A DNA stretch of 44,853 nt. Origin: Saccharopolyspora oryzae (GTDB lineage: Bacteria; Actinomycetota; Actinomycetes; Mycobacteriales; Pseudonocardiaceae). The notes beneath the pieces were generated by a model. It saw only the letters and a program-made list of their open reading frames with translations. It was not told the origin of the DNA and ran no database searches. The stretch covers positions 1-44,853 of the forward strand of contig NZ_JAQGLA010000067.1 of assembly GCF_027853915.1 (NCBI RefSeq). The letters are read 5' to 3'. Made by a program: the position numbers and the translations under genes. How positions within the stretch are numbered: the first letter of the stretch is position 1; every line of letters begins with the position of its first letter. Below, one piece after another: positions 1 through 8,521 of this stretch.

Positions 1-131
1 GGCTGCGGGATCCCGTTTTTATGTATGCCAATACACGGCAAACGGGCTGTCCTCGCCAGGCGACGTCTGAGAACCCGCGACGGTGCCGGTTGCCAGGGTG
101 GGTTATTCGCCTCGCGGCGAATCAAAGGCAA
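1..131 (-). repeat. Dispersed structured element, copy A (left end cut by the window)
   Basis: This is the right part of a non-coding element that recurs at 8251, 14680, 25278 and 32547. It shows the inner stem CCCGTTT (12-18) with AAACGGG (40-46), a small TGTAT/ATACA hairpin (22-35), the 3' arm of the long stem (56-71) whose partner lies outside the window, and the terminal hairpin ATTCGCC (105-111) with GGCGAAT (116-122). The body from 1 to about 79 is nearly identical to copy E. Strand is given as minus because mismatches in other copies fit G-U pairing on that strand. Function unknown. Confidence 0.8.
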
Positions 132-269
132 GCTCAAGACCGAGGTCAGGGCCGGAGTGTGGGACCTCGAAGTTTTGGTGTCGTGAGTGCGGGTGGGCGC
201 GGTTGCGCACTCACGACACCACCAGCACGGACCGCGGGGGCCGGGAGGTTCACCGCCCCCGAGAACGAA

Positions 270-303
270 GAACGCCGCCTCCGGGATTCCGGAAGCGGCG
301 TTC
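270..303 (-). terminator. Terminator hairpin after the DUF2631 gene
   Basis: GAACGCCGC (270-278) pairs with GCGGCGTTC (295-303), with a further TCCGG/CCGGA pairing inside. It lies 15 nt after the stop of the minus-strand gene ending at 318. Read on the minus strand it is followed by TTCGTTCTC, a weak T-rich tail. Confidence 0.6.
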
Positions 304-317
304 TCGTGCTCTTGGGG

Positions 318-602
318 TCAGCCGCGCCAGGCGGTCTTCTTGCGGCGCAGGTCCACCAGCAGTCCGATGACCAGGACGATCGCGGTGATGACCAGGAAGT
401 AGTCCTCGGTCTTGAAGTGGTCGCCGCCGCTGAGGATGCCCTGGTGGTTGCCGATCAGCATGACCAGGCACGCGAAGACGGAGAACCAACCGGCGAACTG
501 GGTCGCCTTCGGGAACCCGCCGTGCCAGCCCCACTCGGCCGACGGCTCTTCGGCCGGGTCGACGGCCTGGCTGGGCTTCTTCTCCAGCTCGGTGCTCGCC
601 AC
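318..602 (-). CDS. Small membrane protein, DUF2631 family
   Basis: A 94-residue protein of unknown function. The first 30 residues are hydrophilic and acidic (EKKPSQAVDPAEEPSAEW), followed by a WGWHGG motif and two membrane segments (about 40-58 and 67-85), ending in a short basic tail (RRKKTAWRG). I recognise the layout as DUF2631, a family of small actinobacterial membrane proteins, some of them near dxr. The GTG start at 602 is chosen because GGAGGGGAAC lies directly before it; an upstream extension would run through non-conserved sequence. A terminator hairpin follows the stop. It is a monocistronic unit in the same direction as the next gene to the right but separated from it by a strong terminator. 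Confidence 0.75.
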   Translation of the reverse strand: MASTELEKKPSQAVDPAEEPSAEWGWHGGFPKATQFAGWFSVFACLVMLIGNHQGILSGGDHFKTEDYFLVITAIVLVIGLLVDLRRKKTAWRG

Positions 603-746
603 GTTCCCCTCCTGGTGCCACGCCCGGCCGCCCGGACCGGAAGATGATGCTCGAAGTGCGAACCGCCGATCGGCGATCCACACGCCCATCTTCGCACACG
701 CCATCGATGCCCCGGCGCCCGCCCATCTACCCGCGAGCAGCGAAAA

Positions 747-777
747 GGGTGTTGCGGAAGCGCCTTCCGCAACACCC
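747..777 (-). terminator. Rho-independent terminator of the GlsB/YeaQ gene
   Basis: The 14-bp arms 747-760 (GGGTGTTGCGGAAG) and 764-777 are perfect complements with a 3-nt loop. Read on the minus strand the hairpin is followed by TTTT. It begins 10 nt after the stop of the minus-strand gene at 788. Between here and 603 I see no gene. Confidence 0.85.
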
Positions 778-787
778 CCCGGTGTGA

Positions 788-1060
788 TCAGCCTCGCGAT
801 ACCGCCTTGCGGCCGACGATCGCCCGGTAAACGCCCAGCACGATCAGCGATCCCACGACGGCCAGGATCCAGGTGCTCAGGGACCAGAACCGGTCGATGC
901 CCACGCCGAAGATCCAGTTGCCGATCAGGCCGCCGACGAAGGCGCCGACCACTCCGAGCAGCATGGTGACGAGGATCCCGCCGCCGTCCTTGCCGGGCAT
1001 GATCGCCTTGGCCAGCGCGCCCACGACGAGACCGAGAACGATCCATCCGATGATTCCCAT
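788..1060 (-). CDS. GlsB/YeaQ/YmgE family membrane protein
   Basis: A 90-residue integral membrane protein of the transglycosylase-associated (GlsB/YeaQ/YmgE) family, whose members are often stress-induced; the molecular role is not established. The family signature is visible: MGIIGWIVLGLVVGALAK, then a PGKDGGG loop, then a glycine-rich second helix (LLGVVGAFVGGLIGNW) and a third helix near the C-terminus. The ATG at 1060 is preceded by GGAGGAGGTCGGTC, a strong ribosome binding site. It is divergent from dxr, so about 100 bp hold both promoters. Length is normal for the family. Confidence 0.85.
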   Translation of the reverse strand: MGIIGWIVLGLVVGALAKAIMPGKDGGGILVTMLLGVVGAFVGGLIGNWIFGVGIDRFWSLSTWILAVVGSLIVLGVYRAIVGRKAVSRG

Positions 1061-1159
1061 GACCGACCTCCTCCGGTGCCGCGACCGATGCTCCTGATCG
1101 TGACCCCCGATCGTGATTTGTGCACCGCGAGCGACCTCCCCCTCGCTCCTTCGGGGACA

Positions 1160-2398
1160 ATGGCGGTGATGCACGCCGACACCCCGAAACAGAGCGCGCC
1201 CGGCCCCCGCACCGTCCTGGTGCTCGGCTCGACCGGGTCCATTGGCAAACAGGCACTGGACGTGATCCGGGAGAACCCGGACCGGTTCCGGGTCGTGGGC
1301 CTGGCCGCGAGCGGCAGCGATCCGCTCGGCCTGGCCGCGCAAGCGATGGAGTTCCAGGTCCCGAACGTCGGGGTGGCCAAGGAGAGCGAAGTCGAGGGCG
1401 TCCAGCTCGCCATCCGGCACCACGCCGAGTCGCGGGGTCTGCTCTCCGAGATGCCGGACGTGCGGACCGGGCCGGACGTGGCGACCGACCTCATCGAGTC
1501 CGTCCCCGCCGACGTGATCATCAACGGCATCGACGGCTCCCGGGGCCTCAAGCCCACCCTGGCCGCGCTGGAGACCGGCTCCCAGCTGGCGCTGGCGAAC
1601 AAGGAATCGCTGGTCGCGGGCGGTTCGCTGGTGCTGGACAAGGCCAAGCCCGGGCAGATCGTGCCGGTCGACTCCGAGCACTCCGCGCTGGCTCAGTGCC
1701 TGCTCGGCGCCGATCCCGACTCCGTCGAGAAGCTGGTGCTGACCGCCTCCGGCGGGCCCTTCCGCGGCCGCAAGCGCGAAGAGCTGGTCGACGTCACGGT
1801 GCAGCAGGCGCTCGCGCACCCGACCTGGTCGATGGGCAACGTGGTGACCATCAACTCGGCGACCCTGGTGAACAAGGGCCTGGAGCTGATCGAGGCGCAC
1901 CTGCTGTTCGGCATCGGCTACGACCGCATCGACGTGACCGTCCACCCGCAGTCCATCGTGCACTCGATGGTCACCTACGTGGACGGTTCGACGATCGCCC
2001 AGGCCAGCCCGCCGAACATGCGGATCCCGATCGCGATGAGCCTGGAGTGGCCGCGCCGGGTGCCCGGGGCCGCCCCCGCGCTGGACTTCTCGAAGGCGCA
2101 GGAGTGGACCTTCGAACCGGTCGACGACGAGGCGTTCCCGGCGATCGAGCTGGCTCGCGCGGCCGGTTCCGGCGGCGGGTGCCTGCCCGCGATCTACAAC
2201 GCGGCCAACGAAGAAGCGCTGGCGGCTTTCGTGCGAGGCCGACTCGGGTTCACCGGAATCGTGCAGACTGTGGGTGATGTGCTCGCCGGGGCCGACCAGT
2301 GGCGGTCCGAGCCGGCGAGCTTGGACGAGGTCTTCGCGGCCGAGGACTGGGCGCGGGCCAAGGCCAACGAACTGGTGGCCGCAGGGAAGGCGGAGTAG
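1160..2398 (+). CDS. dxr: 1-deoxy-D-xylulose-5-phosphate reductoisomerase
   Basis: Second enzyme of the MEP isoprenoid pathway; converts deoxyxylulose phosphate to methylerythritol phosphate using NADPH, in the cytoplasm. The N-terminal Rossmann motif GSTGSIGKQALDVI, the NKESLVAGG segment, the VDSEHSA metal-binding segment, the ASGGPF loop and the HPTWSMG motif are all present, and 412 residues is a normal length. The ATG at 1160 opens the frame; ATG at 1169 is an equally possible start and the ribosome binding site is weak for both. The gene ends 3 nt before rip1, so the two are surely cotranscribed. ispG of the same pathway lies downstream. This order matches M. tuberculosis dxr-rip1-ispG. 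Confidence 0.95.
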   Translation: MAVMHADTPKQSAPGPRTVLVLGSTGSIGKQALDVIRENPDRFRVVGLAASGSDPLGLAAQAMEFQVPNVGVAKESEVEGVQLAIRHHAESRGLLSEMPDVRTGPDVATDLIESVPADVIINGIDGSRGLKPTLAALETGSQLALANKESLVAGGSLVLDKAKPGQIVPVDSEHSALAQCLLGADPDSVEKLVLTASGGPFRGRKREELVDVTVQQALAHPTWSMGNVVTINSATLVNKGLELIEAHLLFGIGYDRIDVTVHPQSIVHSMVTYVDGSTIAQASPPNMRIPIAMSLEWPRRVPGAAPALDFSKAQEWTFEPVDDEAFPAIELARAAGSGGGCLPAIYNAANEEALAAFVRGRLGFTGIVQTVGDVLAGADQWRSEPASLDEVFAAEDWARAKANELVAAGKAE

Positions 2399-2401
2399 TA
2401 G

Positions 2402-3685
2402 ATGCTGGTCGTCGTTGGCATCCTGATCTTCTTCTTCGGGCTGCTGTTCTCCATCGCGTGGCACGAGCTGGGCCACCTGGCGGCCGCGAAGCTGTTCGGG
2501 GTCAAGGTCACCCAGTACATGGTCGGCTTCGGCCGCACCATCTGGTCGCGCAAGAAGGGCGACACCGAGTACGGCGTCAAGCTGATCCCGTTCGGCGGCT
2601 ACATCCGGATGATCGGGATGTTCCCGCCGAAGAAGGACGAGGAGTACGGGCGCACCGTCTCCTCCACCCCGATCCGGGCGATGATCGAGGACGCCCGGCA
2701 GATGTCCGCCGAGGAGATCACCCCCGAGGACGCGCACCGGCAGTTCTACCAGCGCAGCCCCTGGAAGCGGATCATCGTGATGATGGCCGGGCCGGTGATG
2801 AACCTCATCCTGGCGGTCGGCATCTTCGCCGCGATCCTGATGGGCCACGGCATCATGACCGCGACCACCACGGTCGCCTCGGTCAGCGAGTGCGTGCTGC
2901 CCGCCGACGCGCCGAACAAGGACGTCTGCCCGGCAGGCGCGAAGCCCTCCCCGGCCGCGGAGGCCGGGTTCCTCCCCGGCGACCGGATCCTCGAGTTCAA
3001 CGGCAAGCCCTACACCACCTGGGAAGACCTGCAGCTGGCCATCCGCCAGTCGACCGGGCCGGTGCCGGTGGTCGTCGAGCGCCAGGGGCAGCAGGTCACG
3101 CTGACCCCGAGCCTGATGCAGAACCAGATGCCGAAGCTGAACTCGACCAGCGAGTACGAGACGGTCGGCTTCCTCGGGCTGACCCCGACGCAGGTGCTGG
3201 TCAAGCAGGACATCGGTGGCGTGGTCAGCACCATCGGCGGGTTCGTCAGCCTCACCGCGCAGAAGGTCATCGAGCTGCCGCAGCGGGTGCCGGACCTGGT
3301 GTCGGCCATCTTCGGCGGCGAGCGGCACGCGGACTCGCCGGTCGGCATCGTCGGTGCCAGCCGGTTGGGCGGCGAGGTGCTGGCCTCGGACAACATCGGC
3401 GTGGACGCCCGGATCATGCTGATGTTCAACCTGCTGGCCGGGGTGAACCTCTCGCTGTTCGTGTTCAACATGCTGCCGCTGCTGCCGCTGGACGGCGGTC
3501 ACATCGCGGGTGCGCTGTGGGAGTCGATCCGGCGCGGCTTCGCCAAGCTGGTGCGGCGCCCGGACCCGGGCCCATTCGACACGGCGCGGCTGATGCCGCT
3601 GGCCTACGCGATCAGCCTGGTGTTCATCGCGTACTCGCTGCTGGTCCTAGTCGCCGACGTGGTGAACCCGGTCAAGCTCTTCTAG
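2402..3685 (+). CDS. rip1: Site-2 intramembrane zinc metalloprotease (RseP/Rip1 type)
   Basis: Membrane protease that cleaves anti-sigma factors or other membrane proteins within the bilayer (known for Rip1/RseP; the substrates here are unknown). The first membrane helix carries the zinc motif HELGH at residues 21-25. A PDZ domain follows (about 190-260, from AEAGFLPGDRILEFNGKPY), and the C-terminal helix carries the second catalytic motif LDGGH with the metal-binding Asp near residue 364. The GFGRTIW and FGGYIRM segments are typical of the family. Length is 427 residues. The start ATG lies 3 nt after the dxr stop, and the two in-frame TAG triplets between them leave no room for another start. 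A long terminator ends the unit. Confidence 0.95.
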   Translation: MLVVVGILIFFFGLLFSIAWHELGHLAAAKLFGVKVTQYMVGFGRTIWSRKKGDTEYGVKLIPFGGYIRMIGMFPPKKDEEYGRTVSSTPIRAMIEDARQMSAEEITPEDAHRQFYQRSPWKRIIVMMAGPVMNLILAVGIFAAILMGHGIMTATTTVASVSECVLPADAPNKDVCPAGAKPSPAAEAGFLPGDRILEFNGKPYTTWEDLQLAIRQSTGPVPVVVERQGQQVTLTPSLMQNQMPKLNSTSEYETVGFLGLTPTQVLVKQDIGGVVSTIGGFVSLTAQKVIELPQRVPDLVSAIFGGERHADSPVGIVGASRLGGEVLASDNIGVDARIMLMFNLLAGVNLSLFVFNMLPLLPLDGGHIAGALWESIRRGFAKLVRRPDPGPFDTARLMPLAYAISLVFIAYSLLVLVADVVNPVKLF

Positions 3686-3705
3686 CGCGGCGTTACAGCT
3701 GGTCA

Positions 3706-3762
3706 GGTCCCGTGAGTCTTTTGGGCTGCTATGACGGCCCAAAAGACTCACGGGACCTTTTT
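3706..3762 (+). terminator. Strong rho-independent terminator after rip1
   Basis: Two perfect 21-nt arms, 3706-3726 and 3737-3757, are separated by a 10-nt loop and followed by TTTTTC. It begins 20 nt after the rip1 stop and separates dxr-rip1 from ispG. Confidence 0.93.
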
Positions 3763-3833
3763 CGCGTCCGGGAGGGGGGCGATTGGGCCCGGATGGGCGA
3801 GCGCGTGCGGTGGGGCAGAAGGTCGCTCAGCGG

Positions 3834-3938
3834 GGGTGATCGAGTTTCGGTCGGAGGCCCCCGGACTTGCGCGAACAGGTGACGAGCGAGGGGTGTCGCT
3901 GGGCTGAACGCGGCCTTGCCCGACCGAAACGATCACCC
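3834..3938. promoter_or_regulatory. Long imperfect inverted repeat upstream of ispG
   Basis: The arm at 3834-3854 (GGGTGATCGAGTTTCGGTCG and one more G) is matched by the reverse complement at 3920-3938, with a 2-nt deletion. The pairing continues inward (AGGCC with GGCCT across a GC bulge). The arms enclose about 60 nt and lie 115 nt before ispG in a 290-bp gap with no gene. It could be a leader structure or a remnant of an inserted repeat; I cannot tell which. Confidence 0.5.
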
Positions 3939-4052
3939 AACGTGATCTGGCGTACCCCCCACGACGTCCAGCCGGATGAAGGCTCGCCGGTATCGTGGTG
4001 CGCAGGCGGTGGCAGCCGCCGGAAGAACACCAGAAGAGGTGGAGAGGTTTCG

Positions 4053-5201
4053 ATGACCGTCGATCTGGGCATGCCCGCGGCCCCTGCTCCGGTGCTCGCG
4101 GAGCGGCGCAAGACCAGGCAGTTGCAGGTCGGGGCGGTCGGAGTGGGCAGCGAGTCCCCCATCTCCGTGCAGAGCATGACCACGACCGTCACCGCGGACA
4201 TCAACAGCACGCTGCAGCAGATCGCGGAGCTCACCGCGGCCGGCTGCGACATCGTGCGGGTGGCCTGCCCGAGCGCGGACGACGCCGAGGCGCTGCCCGC
4301 GATCGCGCAGAAGTCCAAGATCCCCGTCATCGCCGACATCCACTTCCAGCCGAAGTACGTCTTCGCGGCGATCGAGGCCGGCTGCGCCGCGGTGCGGGTG
4401 AACCCGGGCAACATCAAGAAGTTCGACGACAAGGTCAAGGAGATCGCGCAGGCCGCCAAGGACCACGGCACGCCGATCCGGATCGGCGTCAACGCCGGCT
4501 CGCTGGACCCGCGGCTGATGCAGAAGCACGGCAAGGCCACCCCGGAGGCGCTGGCCGAGTCGGCGCTGTGGGAGGCGAGCCTGTTCGCCGAACACGACTT
4601 CCACGACCTGAAGATCTCGGTGAAGCACAACGACCCGGTCGTGATGGTGCGCGCCTACGAGATCCTGGCCGAGCAGTGCGACTACCCGCTGCACCTCGGT
4701 GTGACCGAGGCCGGTCCGGCGTTCCAGGGCACGATCAAGTCCGCGGTCGCCTTCGGCGCGCTGCTGCGGCAGGGCATCGGCGACACCATCCGGGTCTCGC
4801 TGTCCGCGCCGCCGGTGGAGGAGATCAAGGTCGGCGCGCAGATCCTGCAGTCGCTGAACCTGCGCCCGCGCAAGCTGGAGATCGTCTCCTGCCCGTCCTG
4901 CGGTCGCGCGCAGGTCGACGTCTACAAGCTCGCCGACGAGGTGACCGCCGGCCTGGAGGGCATGGAGGTCCCGCTGCGCGTCGCGGTGATGGGCTGCGTC
5001 GTCAACGGGCCGGGCGAGGCCCGCGAGGCGGACCTGGGCGTGGCGTCGGGCAACGGCAAGGGCCAGATCTTCGTCAAGGGCGAGGTCATCAAGACCGTGC
5101 CCGAGCACAAGATCGTCGAGACGCTGATCGAAGAGGCCATGCGCATCGCCGAGGACATGGAGCCCGTCGACGGTGACGCTCCGACCGTCTCGGTCGGTTG
5201 A
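4053..5201 (+). CDS. ispG: 4-hydroxy-3-methylbut-2-en-1-yl diphosphate synthase
   Basis: Penultimate MEP pathway enzyme; a [4Fe-4S] protein that reductively converts methylerythritol cyclodiphosphate to HMBPP. The N-terminal TIM barrel shows SVQSMTTTVTADINST, VADIHFQPK-like (IADIHFQPK) and RVNPGNI segments. The C-terminal iron-sulfur domain has CPSCGR and GCVVNGPGEA, which supply the cluster cysteines and the catalytic Glu. At 382 residues it is the short bacterial form without the inserted domain. The ATG at 4053 follows GTGGAGAGG. It is transcribed alone after the rip1 terminator, and a hairpin at 5210 follows it. Confidence 0.96.
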   Translation: MTVDLGMPAAPAPVLAERRKTRQLQVGAVGVGSESPISVQSMTTTVTADINSTLQQIAELTAAGCDIVRVACPSADDAEALPAIAQKSKIPVIADIHFQPKYVFAAIEAGCAAVRVNPGNIKKFDDKVKEIAQAAKDHGTPIRIGVNAGSLDPRLMQKHGKATPEALAESALWEASLFAEHDFHDLKISVKHNDPVVMVRAYEILAEQCDYPLHLGVTEAGPAFQGTIKSAVAFGALLRQGIGDTIRVSLSAPPVEEIKVGAQILQSLNLRPRKLEIVSCPSCGRAQVDVYKLADEVTAGLEGMEVPLRVAVMGCVVNGPGEAREADLGVASGNGKGQIFVKGEVIKTVPEHKIVETLIEEAMRIAEDMEPVDGDAPTVSVG

Positions 5202-5209
5202 GTTCGCGA

Positions 5210-5242
5210 GATCGGCCGTCCCCGGTTCGGGGGCGGCCGATC
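5210..5242 (+). terminator. Hairpin after ispG, probable terminator
   Basis: GATCGGCCG (5210-5218) pairs with CGGCCGATC (5234-5242), with inner CCCC/GGGG pairing. It sits 8 nt after the ispG stop and lacks a clear T-run, as is common for GC-rich actinomycete terminators. Confidence 0.6.
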
Positions 5243-5312
5243 GGCTGCGTCATGAGCGCTGTGCGTCAGGACGACCGGGTGTCGAGCTTTTCCGCCCACC
5301 GGGCTAGTCCGA

Positions 5313-6230
5313 ATGGGTGAGCGCGAGATCTACGGGTGTGGTGCCCCGCCGCCAGGGGAGTTGCGCAGCCCGCGTTTCTGGCAGTCTTGGCGGGTGCTCA
5401 AGCTCGCCGGTGCACGGCTGTTGGAGGAACGGGACTCGGTGCTGGTCCGTTCCGTGCTGGACTCCGCTCCGGTCGCGGCCTGCATGGTCGCCGCGCGCGT
5501 CGAGGAGGCGGGCGTCCACCCGCTGCGCCTCGGCGGTGAGCTCTGGGGTTATGGCAGCAAGCTGACCGGCATGTGCTTCTCGGGCGCGAACCTGATCCCG
5601 CTGCGCGGCGGACCGGACGCGATGCGCGCTTTCGCCGACCGGGCGCTGCGCCGCCGCCGGATGTGCTCCTCGCTGGTCGGTCCGTCCGAGCAGGTGCTGG
5701 CGCTGTGGGACGAGGTCGCCGCGCAGTGGGGACCGGCGAGGGAGATCCGCGCCGACCAGCCGCTGATGGTGCTGGCGGAGGCGCCGCACGTCGTGCCGGA
5801 CCCGCTGGTGCGCCAGGTCCGGCTGAACGAGCTGGAGACCTACCTGCCCGCGGCGATCGCGATGTTCACCGAAGAGGTGGGCGTGGATCCGTGCAGCGAC
5901 GGCGGGGCGGCGAGCTACCGGGCTCGGGTGGCGGACCTGATCAACAGCGGCCGGGCGTTCGCCCGCTTCGAGGACGGCGAAGTCGTGTTCAAGGCCGAGA
6001 TCGGCGCGCTGTCGCGGACCGTCGGCCAGATCCAGGGAGTCTGGGTGCACCCGGACCGGCGCAGCACCGGGCTGGGCACCGCCGGTACTGCTGCGGTCGC
6101 CGACCGCTTGGTGCGCGGCCTCGGTCGGACCGCGAGCCTGTACGTCAACGACTACAACGTCGCCGCGCGGCTGGCCTACGAGAAGGTCGGCTTCCGCCGC
6201 ATCGGCTCGTTCAGCACGGTCCTGCTCTGA
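5313..6230 (+). CDS. GNAT N-acetyltransferase with N-terminal DUF4081-like domain
   Basis: A 305-residue protein whose C-terminal half (about 165-305) is a GNAT fold: GQIQGVWVHPDRRSTGLGTAG is the acetyl-CoA binding motif A, and NDYNVAARLAYEKVGFRRIG is motif B with the usual Tyr. The N-terminal half resembles the domain found with GNAT in actinobacterial proteins near ispG (DUF4081, from memory). Substrate unknown. The first 27 residues (MGEREIYGCGAPPPGEL and on) look unlike a folded N-terminus, and a GTG at 5394 (VLKLAGARLLEERD) is a credible alternative start. The position between ispG and a PBP gene is the same as that of Rv2867c in M. tuberculosis. Confidence 0.85.
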   Translation: MGEREIYGCGAPPPGELRSPRFWQSWRVLKLAGARLLEERDSVLVRSVLDSAPVAACMVAARVEEAGVHPLRLGGELWGYGSKLTGMCFSGANLIPLRGGPDAMRAFADRALRRRRMCSSLVGPSEQVLALWDEVAAQWGPAREIRADQPLMVLAEAPHVVPDPLVRQVRLNELETYLPAAIAMFTEEVGVDPCSDGGAASYRARVADLINSGRAFARFEDGEVVFKAEIGALSRTVGQIQGVWVHPDRRSTGLGTAGTAAVADRLVRGLGRTASLYVNDYNVAARLAYEKVGFRRIGSFSTVLL

Positions 6231-6462
6231 CCTGCGGTTTGTCCACTGTGGAGCGGTGAACACGATGGGGTGAAGATCGTGGGATCTTTCACCGCCCCGA
6301 CCGCCGGAGGCCGTCCCCGGCGACCGTCCGGACATGATCGACATCTGCGCGCCGGACGCCTTTGACCGGCGTCGTTGGTGCCCGATCCGGACCTGATCCC
6401 CACCTCGGAGCCCGGTGGAAAAGAGGGTGGACCTTTCAGGGGGTTTCGGCATACTCGCGGAC

Positions 6463-8250
6463 ATGGTTTCCACGCGGATCTTCGCCGGGCTCGCCGCTCT
6501 GCTGCTGGTGCCGTTGGCGTCCTGCAGCACCGGGCCGTCCGAGGAGGACGTCGCCACGTCCTTCGTGAACGCCGTGGCGGCCGGCGACGCGGCGGGTGCG
6601 GCCGACCAGACCGACAACCCCGGGCAGGCGAAGCAGGCGCTCGAGGCGCTGCACCGCAACCTGTCCCCGCAGGCCGCGCACGCGACGGTCCAGGGCGTCG
6701 CCGACGATCCGCAGGGCGTGCCGACCGCGAAGTTCGACATGTCCTGGGACTTCGGCGCGGGCAAGGTCTGGGAGTACCCCGGCGAGTTCGGGCTGGTCGA
6801 GGGCGAGCAGGGCTGGAAGGTCCGCTGGGCGCCGAGCGCGCTGCACCCGAAGCTCGGGCCGGGCCAGAGCCTGGCGTTCCGCGAGCAGCGCCCCGACCCG
6901 GCGCCGGTGCGCGACCGCGACGGCACCGAGGTGATGCGACCGGAGCAGCTGGTCACGGTCAGCCTGACCGCGAAGGACGCCGGGGACGTGCCGAAGGTGG
7001 CCGCCTCGCTGGCGAGCGCGCTGAGCACCATCGAACCGGAGATCACCCAGCAAACGATCATGGACGGCGTCGGCAAGACGCCGAAGGACCAGCCGTACGC
7101 GGTGGTCACCCTCCGGCAGGGCGACTACGAGAAGGTCAAGTCGCAGATCTACGAGCTGCCCGGGGTGAGCTTCCCGGCGAAGACGCGGCTGGTGGCCAGC
7201 GACCGCGGCTACGCCTCGCAGGTGCTGGCCGGGGTGGCCCGCAAGGCCGACGAGCAGGTCGAGGCCAACGCGGGTTGGCGGGTCGTCGCGGTCGACCAGG
7301 CGGGCAACGAGGCCGCCGAGCTGCACAGCGTCGCCGAGAAGCCGGTCCCGCCGATGACCGTGACCCTCGGCGACCGCACCCAGCGGGCCGCCGAGCAGGC
7401 GATCGACCAGATCCCGCAGGCGTCGATGCTGGTCGCCGTGCAGCCCTCCAGCGGTGAGGTGCTCGCGGTCGCGCAGAACGCCGCCGCCGACGCGGAAGGG
7501 CCGGTGGCGCTGTCCGGGCAGTACCCGCCCGGCTCGACGTTCAAGATGGTCACCGCGACCGCCGGGCTGGAAGCGGGCAAGGTCAACCGCGACACCCCGG
7601 TGGACTGCCCCGGCAAGAAGGTCTTCGACGGCCGGGTGCTGCCCAACGACGACGAGTTCGACCTCGGCAGGGTGCCGCTGCACATGGCCTTCGCCAAGTC
7701 CTGCAACACCACGTTCGCGCAGCTCGCGGTCGACCTGCCCGCGCAGGCGCTGACCGACACCGCGCACCAGTACGGCCTCGGCGTGGACTTCGACATGCCG
7801 GGCGCGACGACCATCACCGGCAAGGTGCCGCCGGGCGACAGCGTGGTGCAGCGCGCGGAGAACGGCATCGGCCAGGGCACGGTGCTGGCCAGCCCGTTCG
7901 GCATGGCGCTGGTGACCGCGTCGGTGGCCAACGGCCGGATGCCGGTGCCCACGCTGATCGAGGGCATGCCGACCAAGGCCAGCGACACCCCGCAGCCGCC
8001 GTCGCCGCAGGCCCTCGACCAGCTCCGGAGCATGATGCGCGAGGTCGTCACCGAGGGAACCGCGACCGGGCTGGCCAACTCCGGTGAGGTGCGGGGCAAG
8101 ACCGGGACCGCCCAGTTCGGCGACGGCACCCACTCGCACGGCTGGTTCGTCGGCTACCGCGGCGACCTGGCGTTCGCGGTGCTGGTCACCGACGCGGGCA
8201 AGTCCGTCCCAGCGGTCGACGCGGCCAAGCGGTTCCTCGCGGCGAGCTGA
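6463..8250 (+). CDS. Penicillin-binding transpeptidase lipoprotein (class B, MecA_N-like)
   Basis: Predicted cell-wall DD-transpeptidase that cross-links peptidoglycan. The N-terminus has a signal peptide ending in the lipobox LASC (Cys about 21), so the protein is probably a lipoprotein on the outer face of the membrane. An NTF2-like MecA_N domain follows (about 28-140), then a dimerisation region, then the transpeptidase domain with STFK (active Ser about 358), SCN (about 413) and KTGTAQ (about 546). It has 595 residues. The ATG at 6463 is chosen because the hydrophobic signal starts there; the 16 residues possible upstream are hydrophilic. M. tuberculosis has a PBP lipoprotein (Rv2864c) in the same position. 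No hydrolase partner is nearby. Confidence 0.92.
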   Translation: MVSTRIFAGLAALLLVPLASCSTGPSEEDVATSFVNAVAAGDAAGAADQTDNPGQAKQALEALHRNLSPQAAHATVQGVADDPQGVPTAKFDMSWDFGAGKVWEYPGEFGLVEGEQGWKVRWAPSALHPKLGPGQSLAFREQRPDPAPVRDRDGTEVMRPEQLVTVSLTAKDAGDVPKVAASLASALSTIEPEITQQTIMDGVGKTPKDQPYAVVTLRQGDYEKVKSQIYELPGVSFPAKTRLVASDRGYASQVLAGVARKADEQVEANAGWRVVAVDQAGNEAAELHSVAEKPVPPMTVTLGDRTQRAAEQAIDQIPQASMLVAVQPSSGEVLAVAQNAAADAEGPVALSGQYPPGSTFKMVTATAGLEAGKVNRDTPVDCPGKKVFDGRVLPNDDEFDLGRVPLHMAFAKSCNTTFAQLAVDLPAQALTDTAHQYGLGVDFDMPGATTITGKVPPGDSVVQRAENGIGQGTVLASPFGMALVTASVANGRMPVPTLIEGMPTKASDTPQPPSPQALDQLRSMMREVVTEGTATGLANSGEVRGKTGTAQFGDGTHSHGWFVGYRGDLAFAVLVTDAGKSVPAVDAAKRFLAAS

Positions 8251-8449
8251 TTTCCTGTCTTTGAACTCGTTTTGCGTGGCGGTGCGGGTGGCGGAACCTC
8301 AGCGCCCGCCTGGACTGCGGGTGCCCGACTTTATGTATGCCAATACACGGCAGTCGGGCCGTCCTCGCCAGGCGAACGCTGAGAACCCGCGGCGGTGCCG
8401 GTTGCGAGGGTGGGCTATTCGCCTGGCGGCGAATCAAAGCAAAAGATCA
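8251..8449 (-). repeat. Dispersed structured element, copy B (complete)
   Basis: The copy starts directly after the PBP stop codon. The helices are outer GCGGGT (8284-8289) with ACCCGC (8385-8390); long stem CTCAGCGCCCGCCTGG (8298-8313) with 8368-8383, having two C-A oppositions; GCCCGACT (8323-8330) with AGTCGGGC (8352-8359); TGTAT (8334-8338) with ATACA (8343-8347); terminal hairpin ATTCGCC (8417-8423) with GGCGAAT (8428-8434). Conserved unpaired blocks include CACGGC and GTCCTCG. No reading frame is conserved with the other copies. Strand is inferred from C-A oppositions (G-U on the minus strand). Confidence 0.85.
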
Positions 8450-8484
8450 AAAGCAGGTGTTGAGATCGCTTCACGTGTTCGGGT

Positions 8485-8501
8485 GATCACCGGTGGTGAT
8501 C
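8485..8501. promoter_or_regulatory. Palindromic operator candidate for vapBC
   Basis: GATCACCGGTGGTGATC is a perfect inverted repeat (7-bp arms, 3-nt centre), 20 nt before the antitoxin ATG. A TACTTT -10-like hexamer at 8509-8514 lies just before the start, so the mRNA may be nearly leaderless and the palindrome would overlap the -35 region. Autoregulation by the VapB-VapC complex is the family norm; binding here is inferred. Confidence 0.55.
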
Positions 8502-8521
8502 GACGTGCTACTTTGTAGCGC

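Noticed and set aside
788..3502. 904-residue open frame on the minus strand across dxr and rip1
   Set aside because: It mirrors well-identified plus-strand genes; its sequence is His/Arg/Asp-rich low complexity typical of antisense frames in GC-rich DNA. Only its last 90 residues (788-1060) are a real gene.
6239..6252. DnaA-box-like TTGTCCACTGTGGA
   Set aside because: A single near-match in an intergenic gap, with similar words at 34333 and 42077; no cluster that would suggest an origin.
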